Shown piece by piece: positions 1 through 5,778 of a stretch of 5,972 nt of DNA. Origin of the DNA: Chloroflexia bacterium (GTDB taxonomy: Bacteria > Chloroflexota > Chloroflexia > QHBQ01 > JADMIH01); contig JAICKM010000448.1 in assembly GCA_025927935.1 (NCBI GenBank), forward strand, positions 1 to 5,972, in the 5' to 3' direction. Under the pieces are notes generated by a model. That model was not told where the DNA came from. It did no database searches and was given only the letters and a program-made list of their open reading frames with translations. The stretch's first letter is position 1; each line of letters begins with the position of its first letter. Made by a program: the position numbers and the translations under genes.

Positions 1-325
1 GCCGGTCACATAGGGGCGCTGGCGGGGCGCGCGAGGGCCGTTCCCACCCTGGGGCCGCCGGAAGCAGTGTAGCGGGCAGGCCGTGGTTCCCGGCAAGCGA
101 CAAAATGTCAGGGCGTATGGGGTAGAGCGCAGGGTACTGCGGTACTGCATCCTTCATAGATCAATTCGCGCGATTCGTCAATAGGGCGCGCCGGACCGTT
201 AATAAGTGTAGGCCCGGCGACAACTGCCGCGCCTGGCCGATCCTTGACACCTCCGGCGGCACGGTGTACCATGGCAAGCAGGTGGACCATGTCCATCAAC
301 CAACCTCAACGAGGAGGCACACCCG
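1..325. other. Non-coding region upstream of the acyl-CoA synthetase gene
   Basis: I find no convincing gene here. The region holds a perfect 8-base tandem duplication, GGTACTGC twice (133-148), an AT-richer patch around 150-215 that contrasts with the GC-rich flanks, a promoter candidate (244-272) and the strong Shine-Dalgarno sequence GAGGAGG (311-317) of the next gene. A - strand frame is open from an ATG at 150 to the left edge (50 codons). Its Arg/Pro/Cys-rich translation resembles no family I know and it lacks a well-spaced ribosome binding site, so I treat it as chance. The left edge could still contain the tail of a neighbouring gene that cannot be recognised from so short a piece. 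Confidence 0.6.
244..272 (+). promoter_or_regulatory. Candidate sigma-70-type promoter for the acyl-CoA synthetase gene
   Basis: A perfect -35 hexamer TTGACA (244-249) is followed after exactly 17 bases by TACCAT (267-272). The latter matches the TATAAT -10 consensus at four of six positions, including the important second and last bases. Transcription would start near 279 and give a leader of about 47 bases before the ATG at 326, with GAGGAGG inside it. I see no clear operator palindrome around it. The call rests on consensus match and position only. Confidence 0.5.
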
Positions 326-2308
326 ATGATCGACCCCAAGCTTGCTCCCATTCCCGTAGCCCAAGACAGCAATTCGCCCGACATCGCCTGGCGGCCCAGC
401 CCGGCCTACCTGGAGCGTAACCGCCTGCGCCGCTTTATGGCCCGCCACGACATCGCGTCGGTGGCCGAACTGGTGGATCGCTCCGCCGCCGATATCGCCT
501 GGTTCTGGGACGCCGTGGTGCAGGACCTGGATCTGGAGTGGTTCCAACCCTACACGGCAGTGGTGGACCTGTCGCGCGGCGTGGAGTGGCCGCGCTGGTT
601 CCCCGGCGGGCGCTACAACTATGTCCACGACGCCGTGGATAAACACGCCGCGCGCCTGCGTCCACAGGCCACCGCGCTCATCTGGGAAGGCGAAGACGGC
701 GCGGTCACAACGCTGACCTACGCCGAGTTGGCCGCCCAGGTGAACCAGGCGGCCAACGCGCTCAAAGCCCTGGGCCTCGGCAAGGGCGACCGGGTGGGCG
801 TGTTCATGCCCATGGTGCCGGAGACCGTGATCGCCACCCTGGCGATCTCCAAGATCGGCGCGATCTATATCCCCATCTTCTCCGGTTACGCGGGCGCGGC
901 GGTGGCCGCGCGCCTCGGCGACTGCGGGGCGCGCCTGCTGATCACCGCCGACGGATTTTATCGCCGGGGCGGGCAGGTGCCGATGAAGGAAACCGCCGAC
1001 GAAGCCGCCGCCGCCAGCCCCACGGTGGAGCATGTGCTGGTGGTGCGCCGCCTGGGCCGCGCGGTGCCCTGGACCGCCGGACGCGACCTCTGGTGGGACG
1101 AACTGGTGCCCGCTCAGAGCGCGGAGTGCGCCACCGAGCAAACAGACGCCGAAGATCCGTACATGATCATCTATACGTCGGGCACGACCGGGCGGCCCAA
1201 GGGCGCTGTGCATACCCATTGCGGCTTCCCGATCAAGGGCGCCCAGGACATGGCCCACGGCTTCGACCTGCAACCGGGCGATGTGCTGTTCTGGATCACC
1301 GACATCGGCTGGATGATGGGGCCGTGGGCCATTTCGGGCAGCCTGATGCTCGGCGCCACGCTGATGATCTATGAAGGCGTGCCCGGCTATCCGCAGCCCG
1401 ACCGGCTGTGGGCGCTGGTCGAGCGCCACGGCGTCACGCACCTGGGCATCTCGCCCACTGCCGTCCGTTCGCTGATGGGCCAGGGCGACCACTGGGTGAA
1501 GGCGCACGACCTGAGCCGCCTGCTGTTCTTCGGCAGCACCGGCGAACCCTGGAACCCCGATCCCTGGCGCTGGCTGTTCGACGTGGTGGGCGAGAGCCAG
1601 CGGCCCATCCTGAACTACTCCGGCGGCACCGAGATTTCGGGCGGCATCCTCTGCTGCAACCCGCTGCTGCCGCTCAAGCCCTGCTCGTTCAACACGCCCG
1701 TCCCCGGCATGGCCGCCGATGTAGTGGATGCCGACGGGCAACCGGTGCGCGGCCAGGTGGGCGAACTGGTCATCCGCCGGCCCTGGGTCGGCATGACACG
1801 TGGCTTCTGGCAAGCGCCCGACCGCTATATCGAGACCTATTGGGCGCGCTTCCCCGGCGTCTGGGTCCATGGAGATTGGGCGCTGATTGATGACGACGGC
1901 TTCTGGTACATCCTGGGCCGCTCCGACGACACGATCAAGGTGGCCGGCAAGCGCGTCGGCCCGGCGGAAGTGGAGTCGGCGGCGGTCTCGCACCCCGCCG
2001 TGGCCGAGGCGGCGGCCATCGGCGTGCCCAACGAGTTGAAGGGCGAGGTCGTGGTGGTTTTTGTGATGCTCCGCCCGAACTATGCGCCCAGCGAACCGTT
2101 GCGCGGCGAGATCGAGGCGGCCATTGTCCAGCAGTTAGGCAAGTCGCTCAAGCCGGAGGCGGTCCGATTCGTGCAGGATATCCCGCGCACGCGCAACGCC
2201 AAGATCCTGCGCCGCCTGGTGCGCAAGCGCTACCTGGACGAGCCGCTGGGTGACACATCGGCCTTGGAAAACCCGGCGGCCCTCGACGAGATCGCGGCAG
2301 CGCGCTAA
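326..2308 (+). CDS. AMP-forming acyl-CoA synthetase, acetyl-CoA synthetase-like (substrate uncertain)
   Basis: This 660-residue cytoplasmic enzyme of the ANL (adenylating) superfamily should activate a carboxylic acid with ATP to an acyl-adenylate and then an acyl-CoA. An acetyl-CoA-synthetase N-terminal region (about 35-100) precedes the AMP-binding domain. That domain has the P-loop-like YTSGTTGRPKG (283-293), GWMMGPW (328-334), GSTGEP (403-408) and YSGGTE (431-436). HGD (515-517) carries the ribose-binding Asp, and GRSDD (531-535) marks the hinge to the small C-terminal domain. RTRNAK places the adenylation lysine at Lys626. All catalytic elements are present, so the enzyme looks active. 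The length is close to the roughly 650 residues of Acs. The acyl pocket differs from true acetyl-CoA synthetases: the Trp that closes the pocket (Trp414 in Salmonella Acs) aligns with Gly433, and the Val386 position is Thr405. A larger acid than acetate is therefore plausible, and the YSGGTEISGG region recalls plant peroxisomal AAE17/AAE18-type enzymes. GAGGAGG at 311-317, 8 bases upstream, supports the start. Family is certain; substrate is not. Confidence 0.93.
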   Translation: MIDPKLAPIPVAQDSNSPDIAWRPSPAYLERNRLRRFMARHDIASVAELVDRSAADIAWFWDAVVQDLDLEWFQPYTAVVDLSRGVEWPRWFPGGRYNYVHDAVDKHAARLRPQATALIWEGEDGAVTTLTYAELAAQVNQAANALKALGLGKGDRVGVFMPMVPETVIATLAISKIGAIYIPIFSGYAGAAVAARLGDCGARLLITADGFYRRGGQVPMKETADEAAAASPTVEHVLVVRRLGRAVPWTAGRDLWWDELVPAQSAECATEQTDAEDPYMIIYTSGTTGRPKGAVHTHCGFPIKGAQDMAHGFDLQPGDVLFWITDIGWMMGPWAISGSLMLGATLMIYEGVPGYPQPDRLWALVERHGVTHLGISPTAVRSLMGQGDHWVKAHDLSRLLFFGSTGEPWNPDPWRWLFDVVGESQRPILNYSGGTEISGGILCCNPLLPLKPCSFNTPVPGMAADVVDADGQPVRGQVGELVIRRPWVGMTRGFWQAPDRYIETYWARFPGVWVHGDWALIDDDGFWYILGRSDDTIKVAGKRVGPAEVESAAVSHPAVAEAAAIGVPNELKGEVVVVFVMLRPNYAPSEPLRGEIEAAIVQQLGKSLKPEAVRFVQDIPRTRNAKILRRLVRKRYLDEPLGDTSALENPAALDEIAAAR

Positions 2309-2437
2309 CGAGTGCTGACGAGTGGTCAGTGGTCAGTGATCAGACGAGTGCAAAGTGCTATTCGCGTAGCCTTGCAGAGCACAGCGCGTAGCGGTGCATA
2401 GTACATAACTGACCACTGACGGCTGACGGCTGACGGC
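2309..2437. repeat. Repeat-dense intergenic region with 13-bp inverted repeat
   Basis: Nearly the whole gap between the synthetase gene and guaB is built from short repeats. A 13-base arm GTCAGTGGTCAGT (2325-2337) is matched perfectly by its inverse complement ACTGACCACTGAC (2408-2420), with 70 bases between. The left arm itself repeats GGTCAGT. ACGAGTG occurs three times (2308-2314, 2318-2324, 2344-2350) and CGCGTAGC twice (2363-2370, 2385-2392). The outer pair could fold into a long-loop stem in the transcript, but no T-tract follows, so it is not a standard terminator. GTCAGTGG-type repeats bounded by their inverse are scattered between genes in a number of bacterial genomes. Membership of such a dispersed family is my inference and needs a genome-wide count. 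Confidence 0.7.
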
Positions 2438-2438
2438 T
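2414..2438 (+). repeat. 7-bp tandem repeat running into the guaB ribosome binding site
   Basis: CACTGAC (2414-2420) is followed by two perfect GGCTGAC units (2421-2427, 2428-2434) and a partial unit GGCTA (2435-2439). The array overlaps the right arm of the 13-base inverted repeat. Its last, degenerate unit merges with TAAGGAG (2438-2444), the Shine-Dalgarno of guaB. A copy-number change here would alter the guaB leader without touching the start codon. Confidence 0.8.
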
Positions 2439-2449
2439 AAGGAGACCAA

Positions 2450-3895
2450 ATGGACGAGATACCCCTATCCCTGTCGTATGACGACGTGTTGCTGGTGCCG
2501 CAACGGACCGCCGTGCGTTCGCGCAAGCAGGTGGACGTAAGCGCGCAGCTATCGCGGCATCTGCGGTTGCAGATTCCGGTGGTCAGCGCGAACATGGACA
2601 CCGTGACCGAGTCGACCATGGCGATTGCCATGGCGCGCGCCGGGGGCATCGGCATCATCCACCGCTTCCTGCCGGTGGAGCAACAGGCCGCCGAGGTGCG
2701 CCGGGTGAAACGCGCCGAGAACTTCGTGATCGACCAGCCCTATGCCTGCCGCCCGACCGACTCGATTGCCCAGGCCCAGGACCTCATGCACGATTACGAG
2801 GTGGGCACGCTCATGGTGGTCGACGGTGCGGGCATTCTGGTCGGTATGGTGGGCACGCGCGACGTGCAATTCGCGCGGGATCGGACGCGGCCCGTCGAGA
2901 GCGTGATGCGCCCGCGCGACCGGCTCGTGGTGGGGCCGCCTGACGTGAGCACGGACAAGGCCGCCGAGATCTTCGCCGAGCAAAAGATCGACAAACTGCC
3001 GCTGGTGGATACGCATGGCCGGCTAGTCGGCCTGATCACGGCGCGCGACATGCTGCGCATCAGCGAGAATCCGGGCGCGGCCAAGGACCGGCGCGGGCGC
3101 TTGCTGGCCGGCGCGGCCATTGGGGTCATCGGCGACTATATGGAACGCGCGGCGGCCCTGCTGCAGGAAGACGCCGACGTGCTGGTGATCGACATCGCGC
3201 ACGGCCATAGCGAGCAGGTGATCGAAGTGGCGAAGGAGGTGCGCGCCCGCTGGCCGCAGGTCGAACTGATCGCCGGGAACGTCGCCACCGCCGAGGGTAC
3301 GCTGGACTTGATCGCCGCCGGGGTGGACGCCGTGAAGGTGGGCGTCGGCCCCGGCTCGGCCTGCACCACGCGCATCGTGGCCGGGGCCGGGGTCGGCCAG
3401 TTCACGGCGGTCTGGGAGTGCGCGCGGGCCGCGCGGGCGCACAACATCCCGATCATCGCCGACGGCGGCATCAAGGCGTCGGGTGATCTGACCAAGGCCA
3501 TGGCCGCGGGCGCGCACACGGTGATGATCGGCGGGATGCTGGCCGGGACGGATGAAAGCCCCGGCCGCCCGCTGACCCGCCGCGGGCGGCGCTACAAGCA
3601 CTATCGCGGCATGGCCTCGCTGGCCGCCACGGTGGACCGCCGCAAGCGCGAGCGCCTGGACCCCGGCGCCGACGACGAGTGGGTCAGCGACGTGGTGCCC
3701 GAAGGCGTGGAGGCGCTGGTCGCCTACCGCGGCAGCACCCACGAGGTGTTGACGCAACTGGTGGGCGGGCTGCGCAGCGGCATGAGCTATTGCGGCGCCT
3801 TCACGCTCGATGAGATGTACCAGAAAGCCCGCTTTACCCGCATCACCTCCGCCGGCCTGCGCGAAAGCCACCCGCACGACGTGGAGTTCGATTAA
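2450..3895 (+). CDS. guaB: IMP dehydrogenase (GuaB family) with two CBS domains
   Basis: IMP dehydrogenase oxidises IMP to XMP with NAD+, the committed step of guanine nucleotide synthesis, in the cytoplasm as a tetramer or octamer. The 481 residues fit the bacterial family. The N-terminal barrel half opens with SYDDVLLVP (9-17). Two CBS domains follow at about 95-143 and 152-205, where adenine and guanine nucleotides usually bind for allosteric control. The barrel resumes with DIAHGHS (248-254), the catalytic loop GPGSACTTR with Cys305, the phosphate/ribose site ADGG with Asp338, YRGMASL (385-391) and the C-terminal [12 protein letters not shown] (467-478). The mobile flap is unusual: between MASL and VPEG it is about three residues longer than in E. 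coli, and the conserved catalytic Arg-Tyr pair appears as Arg402-Leu403 by eye. The QFTAVWECA stretch (317-325) also leans toward the GMP reductase/GuaB1 style, so a paralogue with altered activity cannot be excluded. TAAGGAG at 2438-2444 with 5-base spacing fixes the ATG. Confidence 0.9.
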   Translation: MDEIPLSLSYDDVLLVPQRTAVRSRKQVDVSAQLSRHLRLQIPVVSANMDTVTESTMAIAMARAGGIGIIHRFLPVEQQAAEVRRVKRAENFVIDQPYACRPTDSIAQAQDLMHDYEVGTLMVVDGAGILVGMVGTRDVQFARDRTRPVESVMRPRDRLVVGPPDVSTDKAAEIFAEQKIDKLPLVDTHGRLVGLITARDMLRISENPGAAKDRRGRLLAGAAIGVIGDYMERAAALLQEDADVLVIDIAHGHSEQVIEVAKEVRARWPQVELIAGNVATAEGTLDLIAAGVDAVKVGVGPGSACTTRIVAGAGVGQFTAVWECARAARAHNIPIIADGGIKASGDLTKAMAAGAHTVMIGGMLAGTDESPGRPLTRRGRRYKHYRGMASLAATVDRRKRERLDPGADDEWVSDVVPEGVEALVAYRGSTHEVLTQLVGGLRSGMSYCGAFTLDEMYQKARFTRITSAGLRESHPHDVEFD

Positions 3896-3962
3896 CCTGA
3901 GTCATGGCAAGATCCTGCCTGTTGACCATGCCTGCATCGGCGTCATTTGCCAAGCGAGATCC

Positions 3963-4036
3963 GTCATTCTGAGCGCAGCGAAGAATCTCCGTCTTGTAGC
4001 CCAGAAGCCGAGACTCTTCGCTGCGCTCAGAGTGAC
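3963..4036. repeat. Long palindromic intergenic repeat (hairpin)
   Basis: Arms at 3963-3989 and 4010-4036 pair at 25 of 27 positions around a 20-base loop. One of the exceptions is a T-G wobble (3967/4032) and the other an A-C mismatch (3985/4014). The perfect core is 17 bases, TCTGAGCGCAGCGAAGA (3968-3984) against 4015-4031. The element sits between guaB and the ccbP-like gene, ending 36 bases before the latter's ATG. A repeat with this core (CTGAGCGCAGCGAAGAATC) is one I recognise as recurring between genes in many unrelated bacterial genomes. No T-run follows on either strand, so it is not a classical intrinsic terminator, though the folded RNA could stabilise the guaB 3' end or attenuate read-through. 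Confidence 0.88.
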
Positions 4037-4072
4037 AATTGCTCTGTGACAGGCTACTGAGGAGGAAACCCA

Positions 4073-4438
4073 ATGCCTCGCGAACGGAACGAAGCCTGGG
4101 AACATCACCTCGCCATGGATATCATGCCCGATGCTTATGACGAAGAAGAGCAGGTGATGAGCTGGTACGTCTACCTGGAAGAAAAGCTGCACTTCCCCTT
4201 CCAGGCGCGCTGCATCAAAGCGCGCCTCAAATCTCCGTTAGAGGTCGGTGAGATCGTTGAAGTGATCGGCATGCCTGGGGAAGACGAGATCGACCACGAA
4301 ATGTTTGTGAAGATTCGCTGGCAGAAGCGCGATCTGGCCGTGCCCCTGATGCAGTTGGAGGGGATCGACGTGGACGAGGACACCCAGGAGGGTATCTCCG
4401 ATTGGCATTACTGGGTGGAGCAGGGCTATCAGTTCTAG
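4073..4438 (+). CDS. ccbP: CcbP-family calcium-binding protein
   Basis: This small soluble protein of 121 residues resembles CcbP, the calcium-binding protein first known from the cyanobacterium Anabaena, where it buffers Ca2+ and must be degraded for heterocyst development. What I see is a strongly acidic chain (28 Asp/Glu against 11 Lys/Arg by my count) with clustered acids at DAYDEEEQ (20-27), GEDEIDHE (69-76) and GIDVDED (97-103). The family-typical aromatic-rich pieces SWYVYLEEKLHFPF (30-43) and DWHYWVEQGY (110-119) are also present. There is no signal peptide, membrane segment or canonical EF-hand. GAGGAGG (4059-4065), 7 bases before the ATG, supports this start over internal Met15 and Met18. 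It follows guaB by 177 bases that contain a large palindrome, so it may have its own promoter, but I found no good one. It converges with the DUF1501 gene, with a 39-base gap. Physiological role outside cyanobacteria is unknown; calcium buffering is inferred from family. Confidence 0.85.
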   Translation: MPRERNEAWEHHLAMDIMPDAYDEEEQVMSWYVYLEEKLHFPFQARCIKARLKSPLEVGEIVEVIGMPGEDEIDHEMFVKIRWQKRDLAVPLMQLEGIDVDEDTQEGISDWHYWVEQGYQF

Positions 4439-4459
4439 GGCGTTGATCGAAGCCGGGAT

Positions 4460-4492
4460 GCCGTCCGCCGCGGATTGTTAGCGCGGGACGGC
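4460..4492. terminator. GC-rich hairpin between convergent genes, possible bidirectional terminator
   Basis: GCCGTCC (4460-4466) pairs perfectly with GGACGGC (4486-4492). After a two-base bulge (4467-4468), CGCG (4469-4472) pairs with CGCG (4482-4485), closing a 9-base loop. The structure lies exactly where the + strand ccbP gene and the - strand DUF1501 gene meet, and it overlaps the last codons of the latter. Only three T residues follow on the + strand and no clear run on the other, so an intrinsic terminator is a weak call. Chance pairing in GC-rich DNA is the alternative. Confidence 0.35.
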
Positions 4493-5767
4493 GGTTTGCA
4501 TGAAGTCGAGCAGCGGGAAGCTGCCCTCGATGACCTTGCCGGGGTCTACGTTCATCCAGTTACGCAGGATGGTGCTGTAGACGCCACGGAAGTCCATCTG
4601 GTGGGTAATGTCACCGTCCACCAGCTGGGCCAGGTTGGGCGGCGTGCCGTAGAAGCCGCCCTTCACCGCGCCGCCGACCAGGAACATGGGCAGGGCCGTG
4701 CCGTGGTCGGTGCCCTGGCTGGCGTTTTCGGCCACCCGGCGCCCGAACTCGGAGAAGGTCATCAGCAACACACGGTCCGCGTGCCCGGCGGCATCCAGGG
4801 CCTGGTAGAAAGTGCTAATCCCCTCATCCAGGTCCGCCATCAACTGGTTATGCCGGCGGGCTTGCTGGGCGTGGGTATCGAAGCCGCCCAGCGAGATGTA
4901 GAACACACGCGCGCCCACATCGGCGGCGATCACCCTGGCGATCAGGCGCAGCCCTTCGGCGAAGGGGTTGTTCTGGTAGACCACCTGCTGATCGGTCGGG
5001 CCGATGATCTGCTGCAGCAAGTCGGCGCTGTCGAGGGCCTGCAACGCCGCCAGGCGGACGAAGTCGTCCACGCCGCTGCTATGCGGCTGGGTACACAGGT
5101 GGTGGATCGCGTCCATCTGGGCCTGGCGGTCGCGGCTGAAGCGCCCGTCGGTGCGAAACTGGTAGCTCTGCACGTTAGTCAGCGAGGGTACTACCGTCGT
5201 CTCGGTGTAGAGCGTGCGCGGCAGGCTCGGCCCCACATTTAGACCGCGCAGCCGGCACATGGCGTCCTCGCAGTCGTCCCCGGCCAGCAGCCGGCCTAGC
5301 CAGCCGGTCGGCTCGTTCACATCGGGCCGCGCCGTCTGCCAGATCTCCATCGCGCGGAAGTGCGAGCGGTTCGGGTTGGGATAGCCCACGCTCTCCAGCA
5401 CGGCCACATGGCCGCTGTTGTACAGGCCGCGCAGGTTCTTTAGCTCCGGATGCAGGCCCATGCGGGCGGTGAGCGGCAGCACCTGATCTTTGGGCACGCC
5501 CAGGTGCGGGCGCACGCGGTAGTACTCCGGGTCGCCATACGGGATGACCGTGCCCAGCCCATCGTTCCCGCCGCTTAGTTGCACCACCACGAGTACATTG
5601 CGGGCGCGGGGATCGGGCGGCGTGCCGCTGTCGCCGGGATCATCGGGAATAGCGGGCACCGCATCGCTGATCGCGTAGGCGGCTTTCACCAGGAACGAGG
5701 GCGCGACCACGCCGAGCGCGGCCAATTGGATTCCGTTCTTCAGAAACTCGCGTCGCGTCAGCGCCAT
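4478..5767 (-). CDS. DUF1501 family protein with Tat signal peptide
   Basis: This is a 429-residue exported protein of the DUF1501 family (alkaline-phosphatase-like fold clan), whose substrate is unknown. The N-terminus has a twin-arginine motif TRREFLK (4-10), a hydrophobic stretch (about 13-27) and a probable signal peptidase site after AYA (30-32), so it should cross the membrane folded. Family motifs follow in order: VVVQLSGGNDGLG (60-72), NRSHFRAMEIWQ (133-144), SLGGFDTHAQQ (292-302), FSEFGRR (338-344), GTDHG (352-356) and DFRGVYSTIL (392-401). The Asp/His/Glu residues in these motifs are likely metal ligands, by family analogy. The protein appears full length. A GTG three bases upstream (5770) could also start it, but AGGAGG lies only 2 bases from that GTG and 5 from the ATG at 5767, so I choose the ATG. 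It follows a DUF1800-like gene by 9 bases, a pairing seen in many bacteria and indicating one operon. Confidence 0.92.
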   Translation of the reverse strand: MALTRREFLKNGIQLAALGVVAPSFLVKAAYAISDAVPAIPDDPGDSGTPPDPRARNVLVVVQLSGGNDGLGTVIPYGDPEYYRVRPHLGVPKDQVLPLTARMGLHPELKNLRGLYNSGHVAVLESVGYPNPNRSHFRAMEIWQTARPDVNEPTGWLGRLLAGDDCEDAMCRLRGLNVGPSLPRTLYTETTVVPSLTNVQSYQFRTDGRFSRDRQAQMDAIHHLCTQPHSSGVDDFVRLAALQALDSADLLQQIIGPTDQQVVYQNNPFAEGLRLIARVIAADVGARVFYISLGGFDTHAQQARRHNQLMADLDEGISTFYQALDAAGHADRVLLMTFSEFGRRVAENASQGTDHGTALPMFLVGGAVKGGFYGTPPNLAQLVDGDITHQMDFRGVYSTILRNWMNVDPGKVIEGSFPLLDFMQTAVPR

Positions 5768-5772
5768 CACGT

Positions 5773-5778
5773 CCTCCT
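5773..5778 (-). promoter_or_regulatory. Shine-Dalgarno of the DUF1501 gene, overlapping the upstream stop codon
   Basis: On the - strand AGGAGG (5778 down to 5773) begins inside the TAG stop codon (5779-5777) of the DUF1800-like gene. It stands 5 bases before ATG 5767 and 2 bases before GTG 5770. The spacing decides the start in favour of the ATG. The overlap with the stop codon makes translational coupling between the two genes likely. Confidence 0.75.

Noticed and set aside
1..150. A - strand frame open from ATG at 150 to the left edge (50 codons)
   Set aside because: The translation is rich in Arg, Pro and Cys with no recognisable motif, and the GGA upstream is too close to the ATG to serve as a ribosome binding site. 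Open frames of this length are common by chance in GC-rich DNA.
296..1993. A 565-codon open frame on the - strand opposite the acyl-CoA synthetase
   Set aside because: It is the mirror of a gene with strong GC third-position bias. Its His/Gly/Ala/Arg-rich translation has no family motif, while the + strand frame has every ANL motif in order.
2372..2407. Possible guaB promoter with TTGCAG and a TACATA-like -10
   Set aside because: The -35 matches at only three positions and the spacing to any good -10 is wrong, so the call would be guesswork inside repeated DNA.
2309..2449. CRISPR-like array suggested by the repeated units before guaB
   Set aside because: The units are 7-8 bases, tandem or irregularly placed, without uniform spacers. 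No cas gene is present.
3023..3877. A long - strand open frame opposite guaB
   Set aside because: It is a composition-driven shadow with an Ala/Gly/His/Arg-rich product and no known domain. The IMP dehydrogenase frame on the + strand is unambiguous.
3922..3948. Possible promoter for ccbP starting with TTGACC at 3922
   Set aside because: No acceptable -10 hexamer lies 16-18 bases downstream; the nearest candidates match the consensus poorly.
4475..5242. A 255-codon + strand frame opposite the DUF1501 gene
   Set aside because: It overlaps the DUF1501 motifs in antisense, has no good ribosome binding site and encodes a low-complexity, Val/Gly/His-rich chain. It is a shadow frame.
5768..5770. 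GTG at 5770 as the start of the DUF1501 protein
   Set aside because: The AGGAGG ribosome binding site would be only 2 bases away, whereas the adjacent ATG at 5767 has a workable 5-base spacing. The difference is a single extra residue.
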